Part shown: positions 56,553 to 64,000 of the stretch, one piece after another
Layout: each line of letters begins with the position of its first letter
Position numbering within the stretch: the first letter of the stretch is position 1
DNA from: Membranihabitans marinus
GTDB taxonomy: Bacteria; Bacteroidota; Bacteroidia; Chitinophagales; Saprospiraceae
Assembly (NCBI RefSeq): GCF_021729155.1
Contig: NZ_JAJQYA010000002.1
Location: 1-64,000, forward strand
Direction of reading: 5' to 3'
Length of the DNA: 64,000 nucleotides
Program-made: the position numbers and the translations under genes
Notes under the pieces: generated by a model
Told to the model about the DNA's origin: nothing
The model's input: only the letters and a program-made list of their open reading frames with translations
The model's database searches: none

Positions 56553-56638
56553 GTTTTGAGTATCCTGGTTCTTTCAGTAAATTATTTAAGAAGAAAACCA
56601 ATACTTCCCCCAATGAATTTAGGCAATCCTTTAATTGA
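56540..56638 (+). pseudogene. C-terminal fragment of an AraC-family regulator
   Basis: The frame LAKLGFEYPGSFSKLFKKKT, ending NTSPNEFRQSFN then stop, is the second helix-turn-helix of AraC/XylS regulators (GFEYP-x-x-F-x-x-x-FKK...G-SP-x-x-FR). Everything before LAK is missing; the frame abuts and slightly overlaps the end of the SnoaL-like remnant, as expected of a deletion joining two genes. Confidence 0.75.
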
Positions 56639-57340
56639 ATCATCGATTCCAATCTCAAGAATTCAAGGATATAATGCATAGCATCTCAAAAAATATTAAA
56701 ATCATCTGGGCTATAAGAGAAAAAGCCTTTAATATCTGCACAGACAAAAAAGCATTAGAATTTCAGCTCACACCTATATAAATGAAATGGGAATTTTACC
56801 TAAAAATGCGAGGTGGTTATCAAATACCTCTATATTCTATTAAGAATAAACCAGTTGGTAAAACTTCGGGAAATGAAGAGCATTTTTTAAGCTCAATACA
56901 ATGAGCTTAGATCATTTTAAATAAATATACAGACAATACAATTGGGTACTAATCTCGATTTTGTGTAAGCATTGACAATAGAAGTATTTTGGGAAGAAAC
57001 ATCTTAATCTAATGTCTGATTTTTATTGATCATTGGAGAGAGTAATTTATAAGTGAGACCTTGCGGAGCAAATAAATCTCGATAGCGGCGCACTGAGCTG
57101 AGTGGAAGGCATAAGATTTACTATCGATATCCATGTAGTGTGGTTGTAGATTAGTGAAACTTACCTGTCAAATCATGGGGTAATTGAACCAAATTAGTTT
57201 TTAAAACAATCAAAGGTTATAATATAGGGATTGCGAGAGCAACAATGATGAAAAGGAAAATCCTAAGTTGTTCTTAAAAAATGACAACGAATATTTATAA
57301 TTAGATATTAATATTTTATTGTAAAAAAGTAGACATCCTT
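56639..57340. other. Decayed non-coding DNA after the AraC remnant
   Basis: About 700 bp with only short frames, such as one starting at 56676 (MHSISKNIKIIWAIREK...) and one at 56781 (MKWEFYLKMRGGYQIPLYS...), that I cannot match to a family. It appears to be eroded coding DNA. No repeat-family hairpin or RNA gene is seen. Confidence 0.45.
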
Positions 57341-57787
57341 TTATTTATGGTTTTGCGTCATTGTCGGCCATTGTTCTAATATTTCATATGTTTTATTTGC
57401 ATTATCGACTTGATACAATTGATGATCCTGTCCATTTGAAAGCATTAAATATGGAGCGGCCAATTCATAATTATACCAAATAGCTTGTTCGAGAACTTTG
57501 TCATTGAGATGTTGGTCGGGAGCCTTACACTCTATCAGTAGGATAGGGCGGTGATGAATATTGTATAAAACGAGGTCAAATCGTTTAATTTGCGTGCCAA
57601 TTGCTATAGATTTTTCAATTGCTATAAATTGAGGGTTCCATTTTAAGAACTTTGTTATATATTGTATCATGCATTGACGAACCAATTCTTCAGGCTGGAC
57701 GACATACCACTTTTTTCGTATGGGATCAAATATTTTGCCTTTATTAATGGTTAAATCTGGCCAGAACTGGGATAAATCTATGTTCAT
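57341..57787 (-). CDS. Small HsdR N-terminal (type I restriction-like nuclease) domain protein
   Basis: A 148-residue protein consisting of the HSDR_N-type PD-(D/E)xK fold alone. Motifs are KIFDPIRKKWYVVQPEELVRQ, FDLVLYNIHHRPILLIECKAP (Asp, then Glu-x-Lys near residues 82-97), and AIWYNYELAAPYLMLSNG. No helicase, methylase or specificity gene is nearby, so it is not a complete restriction system. Proteins of this size are widespread single genes in Bacteroidota, with unknown roles. It lies on the minus strand next to the decayed island. Confidence 0.85.
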   Translation of the reverse strand: MNIDLSQFWPDLTINKGKIFDPIRKKWYVVQPEELVRQCMIQYITKFLKWNPQFIAIEKSIAIGTQIKRFDLVLYNIHHRPILLIECKAPDQHLNDKVLEQAIWYNYELAAPYLMLSNGQDHQLYQVDNANKTYEILEQWPTMTQNHK

Positions 57788-58010
57788 AAAAAAAATTGAG
57801 TAGAAGAATTACGTAAAAGAAATAATTTTTACAGTTTTTTTATATATTACGTATATGAAAAGATAAATGTATTACAATTAAAATACTAACTTCGCATGGT
57901 ATTTGTAAGGAAGGTGTAAAAGTGATAGTTTTTTCTGACTCTTTTCTTCGAATAAATTGAAATTTAAACTGAAATTATTGTTAATGGATTATTTAATTAA
58001 AAATGTTGTT

Positions 58011-58781
58011 ATGAGAAAGAACGTGAAGTTTGCAGCAGTAGTATTCTTGGGATTGTCAGTAATGACTTCCTGTGTTTCTAAAAAGAAATATGCCGAATTA
58101 GAAGCACAAAAAATGGAACTAAACAATAAACTAGATCAGGCTAAATCTGATATTAGTGATTTGAAATCTGCGAATCAAGACTTAGAAAGTCAAGCTTCTA
58201 AATTGAAAGGTCAAGTGACCGATTTGTCTTCAACCCTAGACCAAACAAAGACAAGAGTACAAGTAGTAGAATCTGAAAGAAATGCTGCTGTGAATAAAAT
58301 CAAAACCATTAAAGACGAAATCGCCGATGTCTTATTGGAAGATGAGAATATCGATTTAGAAGAAAAAGACGGTAAATTATACATCACTTTGGGTGATGAT
58401 ATTTTGTACAACTTTGGTTCTGCAAATGTATCATCTGCTGGAAAAGAAGTGATCGGAAGTGTAGGAAATATTCTTAAAGCGCATTCTGATGTAAAAGTTA
58501 TTATCGAGTCACACACTGATAATAAAATGATTAAGGACGGTGCTGCATACCGTGATAACTGGGATTTGTCTGTTGCTAGATCTGCCAATGTAGTTAGAAC
58601 TTTGGTTAAAAATGGTGTTGAGCCAGGTCAATTGTTGGCTGCAGGTAAAGGTGAATTTGATCCTGTTGTAAAAGGTGATAACTTGTCAATCGACGAATTG
58701 AAACCTAACAGAAGAACAGAGTTTATCATCCTTCCAGATGTTAGACCTTTGATCTCTATTTCAAAAAATATTAATCCATAG
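58011..58781 (+). CDS. OmpA-family lipoprotein with coiled coil
   Basis: A 256-residue envelope protein. I start at the ATG at 58011, giving a lipoprotein signal peptide (KFAAVVFLGLSVMTSCVSKKK). A predicted coiled coil follows (about 28-105; AELEAQKMELNNKLDQAKSD, SQASKLKGQVTDLSSTLDQT). The C-terminal OmpA-like peptidoglycan-binding domain has DILYNFGSANVSSAGKEVIG, VIIESHTDN and NWDLSVARSANVVRTLVKNG, ending PNRRTEFIILPD. It likely tethers the outer membrane to the peptidoglycan. Longer start sites upstream (57957) would spoil the signal peptide. Followed by a terminator. Confidence 0.93.
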   Translation: MRKNVKFAAVVFLGLSVMTSCVSKKKYAELEAQKMELNNKLDQAKSDISDLKSANQDLESQASKLKGQVTDLSSTLDQTKTRVQVVESERNAAVNKIKTIKDEIADVLLEDENIDLEEKDGKLYITLGDDILYNFGSANVSSAGKEVIGSVGNILKAHSDVKVIIESHTDNKMIKDGAAYRDNWDLSVARSANVVRTLVKNGVEPGQLLAAGKGEFDPVVKGDNLSIDELKPNRRTEFIILPDVRPLISISKNINP

Positions 58782-58854
58782 TTGGATCATATTTCATTTC
58801 TTAAGGCCAAATTGGGTCAGTGAGAAATGTATATATTATTACTGCATACAAACA

Positions 58855-58894
58855 AAAGGATATCTTCAGTATTTGAAGGTATCCTTTTTTTTAT
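58855..58894 (+). terminator. Rho-independent terminator after the OmpA-like lipoprotein
   Basis: AAGGATATCTTCA pairs with TGAAGGTATCCTT (13 bp, one wobble) around a short loop and is followed by eight T residues. It separates this gene from the GSCFA gene just downstream. Confidence 0.92.
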
Positions 58895-58911
58895 TCATAC
58901 CTTTGATTGCT

Positions 58912-59913
58912 ATGAAACGGACGACGAGTTTTGACAACATTGAATGGTTAGAAAAAATGGACTACCGTTCTGATTTTTTCTTTTTGGGATCTTGTTTTTC
59001 CAATCATATGTCTTCGTATCTCGATAATTATAAGTTGTCTACATGGATCAATCCCTTTGGCAATGTTTACAATCCAGTATCCATAGGCAAACAAATATCC
59101 TTGTTGTCTGGTGATGGTGTCGATAAAAGTCTTATACGCCAACATAGGCATCTTCATTATTTCCATTGGGATCTACACAGTGATATGTATGGGGAGTCTG
59201 AAGATGACTTGGTCGAATCCATAAACCAACAACAAAATAGATTTAAAATCTTTTGTCGCAGTGACAGGCCCAAAATAGTCTTAATTACCCTTGGCACAGC
59301 TTGGGTCTATCGTCGAAAAGATACAGGGAATATAGTGGGCAATTGTCACGGTATGCCCAATAACGAGTTTAGTAAGGAAATTTTGAGTTTCGAGGTTATT
59401 ACCCAAAAACTTAAGTCAATTGTAATCAGACTGAAAGAGTTAGTGAATACTGAGATTCGATTTGTATTTACCATAAGTCCAGTACGGTATTTAAGGGATG
59501 GTTTTATTGAAAATCAACGCAGTAAGGCGCGTTTGATATTGGCCGTAGAGGAATTGACGGAGATGGTTGGAGTGGACTATTTTCCCGCATATGAATTGTT
59601 TATGGATGATTTACGCGATTATCGATATGTCGATGAGGATTTGGTTCATCCCAATAATATGGCAGTGAAATATATACAAGAAAAGTTTAGAGATCATTGT
59701 TTTTCAAATGAGACTATTCAAATGATGCATGCCATTCAACCAATTCTGTCGGGGCTTTCGCACCGGTTTAAATCCAAAAATAGTGAAGCGAGTCAGTTAT
59801 TTGTTAAAAAGCAATTGGATAAAATTTTAAATTTTAAGTCCCATTATCCCGAGATAGACATGAAGGAGGAAACTCTATATTATAAAGAATTATTGAAATC
59901 AATTCAACATTGA
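58912..59913 (+). CDS. GSCFA domain-containing protein
   Basis: A 333-residue protein with the GSCFA signature in FFLGSCFSNHMSSYLD (about residues 24-35), preceded by MKRTTSFDNIEWLEKM. Other family features are WINPFGNVYNPVSIG, LITLGTAWVYRRKDTG and CHGMPNNEFSKEIL, and RFVFTISPVRYLRDG with the SGNH/GDSL-like hydrolase character, ending with the DLVHPNNMAVKYI block that resembles the DxxH motif. It may be an SGNH-type esterase or acyltransferase. I choose the ATG at 58912, since the upstream part overlaps the terminator. The stop codon overlaps the TTG start of the next gene. Confidence 0.92.
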   Translation: MKRTTSFDNIEWLEKMDYRSDFFFLGSCFSNHMSSYLDNYKLSTWINPFGNVYNPVSIGKQISLLSGDGVDKSLIRQHRHLHYFHWDLHSDMYGESEDDLVESINQQQNRFKIFCRSDRPKIVLITLGTAWVYRRKDTGNIVGNCHGMPNNEFSKEILSFEVITQKLKSIVIRLKELVNTEIRFVFTISPVRYLRDGFIENQRSKARLILAVEELTEMVGVDYFPAYELFMDDLRDYRYVDEDLVHPNNMAVKYIQEKFRDHCFSNETIQMMHAIQPILSGLSHRFKSKNSEASQLFVKKQLDKILNFKSHYPEIDMKEETLYYKELLKSIQH

Positions 59914-61121
59914 AAATAGCAATTTTAGGTGGGGGAGCAGCTGGATATTTTCTCGCTGCCAATCTACATAACACAGACGGTAAACACGAAATAACCATAT
60001 TTGAGCAGACTTCCAAAGTTTTGCAAAAAGTGAGGATATCTGGGGGAGGAAGATGTAATGTTACCCACGCTTGTTGGGATCCTGCTGATTTGGTAGAGTA
60101 CTACCCGAGGGGAAAGAAAGAATTGTTGGGGCCTTTTCATCATTTTGCCTGTGGAGATACTATGGAGTGGTTTGAGTCTAGAGGTGTATCTCTTAAAATT
60201 GAAGAAGATGGTCGAGTTTTTCCCGTAAGTGATCAGTCCCAGTCCATTATCGATTGTTTACAAGCCGAAGCTGCCAAGAACCATGTTTCGCTGCGCTTGC
60301 AACATAAGTGGATAGATTGGACTAGAGATCAAAATAATGGATATGTATTGCACTTCGACAAAAAACCGGACTACCATGCCGATATAGTCGTGGTCACAAC
60401 GGGGAGTCAACCCAAAAACTGGAATATTTTAAAAGGTAAGGATATTGATTGTGTCTCACCAGTACCCTCACTTTTTACCTTTCGGATAGATAATAAAAAG
60501 CTGACCTCTATGGCTGGCATTTCGGTTCAGCAAGGAAGGGTGTTTTTGCCCTCTACCGATAACTCTGAATGTGAAGGTCCCATCCTCATTACACATTGGG
60601 GATTGAGTGGTCCTGCAATATTAAAAATGTCTGCCCATGCGGCAATAGATTTAGCCAAGTTAAATTATAAGTTTGTGGTTAGTATTTCCTGGCTCTTGCT
60701 CAATACCATGGATGAATTTGTAGAAGAAATGAGGCTAAATCACGGTAAAAAAAGACTGAAGTCGATTCGTCCAGTAGAAATTCCATCTCGCTTGTGGATT
60801 TATCTATTGCAGAGATCTAAGGTTGATGGGGAAAAAGTAGTAAGCCACCTCAATAAGGATGAATGGACGTCACTTTATCAAGTATTGACTGCAGATCGTT
60901 ATATGGTCAATGGTAAAACCACTTACAAATCAGAGTTTGTCACTGCAGGTGGAATGGAATTGTCACAGTTAAACTTTAAAAACTTTAAGAGTAAAAATTA
61001 TCCTGGTCTTTATTTTTCTGGTGAAGTTCTAAATATAGATGCGGTAACTGGCGGGTTTAATTTTCAAAATGCTTGGACAGGCAGTATGTTGATTGCTAAT
61101 GAATTAAATAAAATATTGTAA
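59910..61121 (+). CDS. BaiN/HI0933-family NAD(P)/FAD-dependent oxidoreductase
   Basis: A 403-residue flavoprotein. The FAD-binding motif is at the N-terminus (KIAILGGGAAGYFLAANL), followed by KVLQKVRISGGGRCNVTHAC, the family-defining GGGRCNxTH block, and the C-terminal TAGGMELSQLNFKN and LYFSGEVLNIDAVTGGFNFQNAWTGSMLI. Function in the family is unclear (HI0933/BaiN-like, possibly dehydrogenation of ring compounds). It begins with TTG at 59910, overlapping the GSCFA stop TGA by four bases, consistent with translational coupling. Confidence 0.94.
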   Translation: MKIAILGGGAAGYFLAANLHNTDGKHEITIFEQTSKVLQKVRISGGGRCNVTHACWDPADLVEYYPRGKKELLGPFHHFACGDTMEWFESRGVSLKIEEDGRVFPVSDQSQSIIDCLQAEAAKNHVSLRLQHKWIDWTRDQNNGYVLHFDKKPDYHADIVVVTTGSQPKNWNILKGKDIDCVSPVPSLFTFRIDNKKLTSMAGISVQQGRVFLPSTDNSECEGPILITHWGLSGPAILKMSAHAAIDLAKLNYKFVVSISWLLLNTMDEFVEEMRLNHGKKRLKSIRPVEIPSRLWIYLLQRSKVDGEKVVSHLNKDEWTSLYQVLTADRYMVNGKTTYKSEFVTAGGMELSQLNFKNFKSKNYPGLYFSGEVLNIDAVTGGFNFQNAWTGSMLIANELNKIL

Positions 61122-61166
61122 ATTCTCCTCATGAGGTTAAATCAAATGGTTTTTAAAAAATCCGCT

Positions 61167-61174
61167 TATCTTTG
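61167..61174 (+). promoter_or_regulatory. Probable -7 promoter box (TATCTTTG) of the rlpA-like gene
   Basis: TATCTTTG agrees with TAnnTTTG and lies 14 bases before the ATG at 61189. A T-rich stretch sits near -33 but is not a clear TTTG. Confidence 0.65.
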
Positions 61175-61188
61175 TCAAAATTTAGAAT

Positions 61189-61623
61189 ATGCAGGGATTA
61201 ACCTATTTTGCTGTTTTGTTTTTTACACTCGTATATACATCTGTCAATCAAGAAGTTGTCGGCGATGATGATGTTGTAGAGGGAATAGCCAGCTATTATC
61301 ATAATAGTTTACACGGTCTTCCTACAGCATCAGGGGAAGTATATGATACCGCGGTTTATTCTGCGGCTCATAAATCACTTGAGCTAGGGAGTTATGTTAT
61401 GGTCAATGACATCATCGGCAAGCAGTCGATAGTGGTCAAAGTGAATGATCGACTACCACAGAGCTCTACTCGTTTAATTGATTTGAGTTGGGCTGCTGCC
61501 AGTTCTTTAAAAATGATTGAAAAAGGATTGTTAAAAGTCGAAATGAAATCCATCTCAGCCCAAGGCGCCAGTCAGTGGTTTGAAGAAAATAATATCCCCA
61601 AATACAGACAACCCCTTCAGTAA
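61189..61623 (+). CDS. RlpA-like septal-ring/peptidoglycan-associated protein
   Basis: A 144-residue secreted protein (signal peptide LTYFAVLFFTLVYTSVNQE). The double-psi beta-barrel of RlpA covers most of it: VEGIASYYHNSLHGLPTASGEVYD, AAHKSLELGSYVMVNDIIGKQ and VVKVNDRLPQSSTRLIDLSWAAA. RlpA proteins are lytic transglycosylases acting on peptidoglycan lacking stem peptides. Key acidic residues (E in GEVYD, D in KVNDR) are present. The SPOR domain of many RlpA proteins is missing. Confidence 0.92.
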   Translation: MQGLTYFAVLFFTLVYTSVNQEVVGDDDVVEGIASYYHNSLHGLPTASGEVYDTAVYSAAHKSLELGSYVMVNDIIGKQSIVVKVNDRLPQSSTRLIDLSWAAASSLKMIEKGLLKVEMKSISAQGASQWFEENNIPKYRQPLQ

Positions 61624-61757
61624 AGCAAATTTAAATTCCCTAAAGACCAATTTGCAGCCAATCCTGCTAGTCACCGAATTTATTGATTAGCAGATATCTG
61701 ATTTTTGGATTTCCCGTGAAATTATTACTATTTCTAAAAAATGGTTTAAATAAAGTA

Positions 61758-62294
61758 TTATTCTTTTCCTCCGTCGAGAATGTCCTGCCAATCCAACAAT
61801 TCTTGCCATTTACCCTCATAAGCCAATTTGGCTTGTCTTGGCCAAGTGCCGGGATTGTGTACACTGTATCGTTCGCCTTCACTATCTAGAATTTTCTGAC
61901 ATTTTTCCACACTGGCCTCAGAAAGCAATTTCCAAGTTGTAATTCCGTGATCCACAAACAAGGAACTTATTTTGGGACCGATTCCTTCTATGATGGTTAA
62001 ATCGTCTTGTTTAATGGTTTTTCCAAATACAGTACGAGCTAATACGGCATTAAAGGGTAAACTAATGTCGGCTTGTGATTTGAGACTCTGAGAACTGTGT
62101 TTGGCCTTGGTTTGCCATTCGATATTCTTATCCTTGCAAATCTGTAATTCTCGAGAAACCTTATTGTATTGTGATTTCCAATGTTCGACTTCCTGGTCGT
62201 TGTTGCTGTTTTTGGATAATAGTTTACCTAACAAATAGCCAAGCCAAGCACAGATTAAGCCAACGATAAGTGGTATTAGGATGCACAGATTCAT
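61758..62294 (-). CDS. Membrane-anchored helix-hairpin-helix protein
   Basis: A 178-residue protein. One N-terminal membrane span (CILIPLIVGLICAWLGYLLG) is followed by a charged linker and then a helix-hairpin-helix segment, DDLTIIEGIGPKISSLFVDHGITTWKLL (about 95-125), of the type with motif IEGIGPK found in DNA-binding and related folds. The C-terminus is PGTWPRQAKLAYEGKWQELLDWQD. It begins 21 bp after the OmpA-like gene on the same strand, so they probably form an operon. Its function is unknown to me. Confidence 0.8.
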   Translation of the reverse strand: MNLCILIPLIVGLICAWLGYLLGKLLSKNSNNDQEVEHWKSQYNKVSRELQICKDKNIEWQTKAKHSSQSLKSQADISLPFNAVLARTVFGKTIKQDDLTIIEGIGPKISSLFVDHGITTWKLLSEASVEKCQKILDSEGERYSVHNPGTWPRQAKLAYEGKWQELLDWQDILDGGKE

Positions 62295-62315
62295 ATTGTT
62301 ATTTTTTGTCGTTAT

Positions 62316-63236
62316 TTATTGAATAGTTATTTCGGTTCTTCGATTAAGAGATCTGCCAGCAGAACTGTCGTTGGAGGCTATGGGTCTAGTTTGACCTGCC
62401 GATTCTACTTCTATGACTGAGGAGTCAATGCCGCGATTAATTAAATATGCTTTCAAAATTTCTGCACGTTTCTTACCCAATACCATATTGTAGTTGGGAT
62501 TCCCCCTATTGTCGGTATGGCCAACCAGTTTTATTTTTGACCCCGGCACTTCTTTAAGATAATCTATGATATTATTTAAACTGTCGGTTTTGGCCTGAGA
62601 GATTGCCAGTTTGTCCCTATTGTAATCAAAATAAATATTTAAAGGATGGGCTTTTAGTCCTGTAGTTAACCTAGCGTAATTTAAATCCAATAGCACATCA
62701 CCAAATTCATCTTTACTGCCAATTTTCAAACTTGAAGACTTCATAACATTATTATTGCTGACATTCAATTGGTCAGTTAACTGAGAGGCGAGGTATATTT
62801 TAGCAGGATTCAATCCTTTGGAAACTAAGTATTCTTTGATGGCTTCTGCTCTTTTAAGTCCCAAATTAGGCATGGATTCGGCTTCCGTCTCACCATAATA
62901 CCCGGTAATCAATAAATCTCTTTCTGAATTATTTACAAGATGTTGCCTCAGTTTGTCAATACCTATGTCAACCGAATCGCTAATTGGCTCTACAATGATA
63001 GGTTGGCCTTGTTTAAAAATAAAATTATCTGTACAATGGTATTCATTATTTGATAAATTGTCTGACCAGTTAAATGGAAAGCCTTCTTCTTCGAGAAGAG
63101 GTCGATTAGATTGGGCCATTACCGATGAGCTTTTTTCCTCCTTCACACAACAACCACAGCAATAAACCCAATAACAGTAACTACCTATAATTATGGTCAA
63201 TAGAATGCCTATTAAAAACAGTGTTTTTTTTCCCAT
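62316..63236 (-). CDS. OmpA-family envelope protein with duplicated OmpA-like region
   Basis: A 306-residue protein with an N-terminal membrane segment (LFLIGILLTIIIGSYCYWVYC) including a cluster of cysteines (CCGCC). Two OmpA-like regions follow. The first (about 60-160; DIGIDKLRQHLVN, ITGYYGETEAE, LGLKRAEAIKEYLVSKGLNPAKIY) is divergent. The second (about 195-306; FDYNRDKLAISQAKTDSLNN, IKLVGHTDNRGNPNYNMVLGKKRAEILKAYL, SLNRRTEITIQ) is a standard peptidoglycan-binding OmpA domain. The Cys-rich stretch just past the membrane span is odd. It is followed by the helix-hairpin-helix gene. Confidence 0.88.
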   Translation of the reverse strand: MGKKTLFLIGILLTIIIGSYCYWVYCCGCCVKEEKSSSVMAQSNRPLLEEEGFPFNWSDNLSNNEYHCTDNFIFKQGQPIIVEPISDSVDIGIDKLRQHLVNNSERDLLITGYYGETEAESMPNLGLKRAEAIKEYLVSKGLNPAKIYLASQLTDQLNVSNNNVMKSSSLKIGSKDEFGDVLLDLNYARLTTGLKAHPLNIYFDYNRDKLAISQAKTDSLNNIIDYLKEVPGSKIKLVGHTDNRGNPNYNMVLGKKRAEILKAYLINRGIDSSVIEVESAGQTRPIASNDSSAGRSLNRRTEITIQ

Positions 63237-63410
63237 GAATTAATTTTTTGCAATTGGTAGTAAATAGAATATTATCTATAGCTCATTAGCCATGGATTAG
63301 CCTATTGATATTTAGACTATTACAAGCTAATATAATATATTACAATTAATTAATTCTTTTATTCTTTAATTTTTTATTTATTAAAATATTAATGAAGTAT
63401 TTTTCATCTA

Positions 63411-64000
63411 TTATCTTATCAAAAATATTGAACCAAATTTTTCTTTTCTTTCTCCAGTATTGGTTGAATATTCTACGAAATAGGTGTAATTGCCTGCTGG
63501 CATTGGTTCTTGGGAGGATTCTACAAGTCCCGACCAGCAATTGACATAATTGGACGAAGCGCGAGGGTTAAATTCTTTTCGTTCAAATACGATGGCACCA
63601 CTTCTTTCAAATACAATAAATTGGTGAATGGTTTCTATGTATTTATTGGTATAGATACAGGCGTGTCTATTGTCTTCGGAACTACTATTCAAATACAATG
63701 CATTGGGGATGTCGAGTAGATCGCCTTCTCGCACATTGATATGGAAGGTATCTCTTACGGTACAACCAAATTCATTGGAAGCCGAGGTGTATACATAACT
63801 GCTGTTTGTCAGTACGATATTGGCAGGTTCTTCACAGCCTTGATCACATGAATAGGTGGATCCATCAATGGTCCAGGTCTTTTCACTGATTTCTGATTCG
63901 AGTAAATTAGTTCTCACACTATATAGATGAGAGTTGAGGTCTATGGTGTCACCCTTGATCAGATCGTAATCACTCAAGCTTCTATCTCGTTCAATGAGAC
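63411..64000 (-). CDS. Gliding-motility-associated C-terminal domain (CHU_C) protein, partial at the window edge
   Basis: The frame is open to the right edge of the window, so only the last 196 residues or so are seen; the true start lies outside. The C-terminus (about the last 100 residues; DIPNALYLNSSSEDNRHACI, FIVFERSGAIVFERKEFNPR, CWSGLVESSQEPMPAGNYTYFVEY, ending IFLIR) has the form of the CHU_C domain, a T9SS cargo signal of type B. Before it lies a Ig/PKD-like module (TWTIDGSTYSCDQGCEEPANIVLTNSSYVYT). The product is presumably a large secreted surface protein. Confidence 0.85.
   Translation of the reverse strand, partial: LIERDRSLSDYDLIKGDTIDLNSHLYSVRTNLLESEISEKTWTIDGSTYSCDQGCEEPANIVLTNSSYVYTSASNEFGCTVRDTFHINVREGDLLDIPNALYLNSSSEDNRHACIYTNKYIETIHQFIVFERSGAIVFERKEFNPRASSNYVNCWSGLVESSQEPMPAGNYTYFVEYSTNTGERKEKFGSIFLIR

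Overview
The window looks like chromosomal DNA of a free-living, probably marine or aquatic member of the Bacteroidota, perhaps close to Saprospiria/Lewinella-type bacteria. The evidence is two SusC/SusD outer-membrane uptake pairs, many lipoproteins with Bacteroidota-style lipoboxes, -7 boxes of the TAnnTTTG type, a gliding-motility/T9SS-type C-terminal domain (CHU_C) at the right edge, a GSCFA-domain protein, and AT-rich intergenic DNA. The genus assignment is inference. I saw no rRNA, tRNA, CRISPR array or intact transposase.

Layout. 1-4.5 kb: a repeat element, a one-chain L-serine ammonia-lyase, and a convergent oligopeptidase B. 5-11.2 kb: a PKD-lipoprotein/SusC/SusD uptake operon. 11.4-15.7 kb: small accessory genes (VF530-type, 2OG-Fe(II) oxygenase, a membrane protein, a TIM-barrel lipoprotein, DinB-like) interleaved with two copies of a hairpin-rich repeat. 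16.6-21.6 kb: a second SusC/SusD/lipoprotein operon. 22-30.3 kb, minus strand: a giant FG-GAP/UnbV lipoprotein, an SPFH plus ribbon-helix-helix pair, a small beta-barrel, a META lipoprotein, a bacilliredoxin and a di-haem cytochrome c peroxidase. 30.4-34.8 kb: sulfur-amino-acid genes, with OsmC/metZ-like on the minus strand diverging from a SAM-I riboswitch followed by metY and metX. 35-38.6 kb: pyruvate carboxylase. 38.7-46 kb: a complete histidine operon hisGDCBHAF(IE), preceded by a His-rich leader peptide and an attenuator. 46.2-50.8 kb: an alpha-glucan/glycogen operon (debranching enzyme, glycosyltransferase, GH57). 51-55 kb: metG and lnt. 55-57.3 kb: a decayed island with SDR, SnoaL-like and AraC remnants. 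57.3-64 kb: envelope genes (OmpA-like, GSCFA, BaiN/HI0933-like flavoprotein, RlpA, helix-hairpin-helix protein, a second OmpA protein) and a truncated CHU_C protein.

The most unusual signal is non-coding. A family of about 300-350 bp elements (near 66-368, 11748-12099, 13588-13932 and, degraded, 21608-21920) is built from triplets of hairpins. Loop and linker sequences are conserved between copies, while the stem sequences change completely and remain perfectly paired. At least two copies are bounded by related terminal inverted repeats starting ATACGA(A/T)TTACATTT, so they look like non-autonomous mobile elements whose structure, rather than sequence, is preserved. I do not recognise this family. 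The second clear regulatory find is the his leader: a 16-residue peptide with five His codons, followed by mutually exclusive antiterminator and terminator arms.
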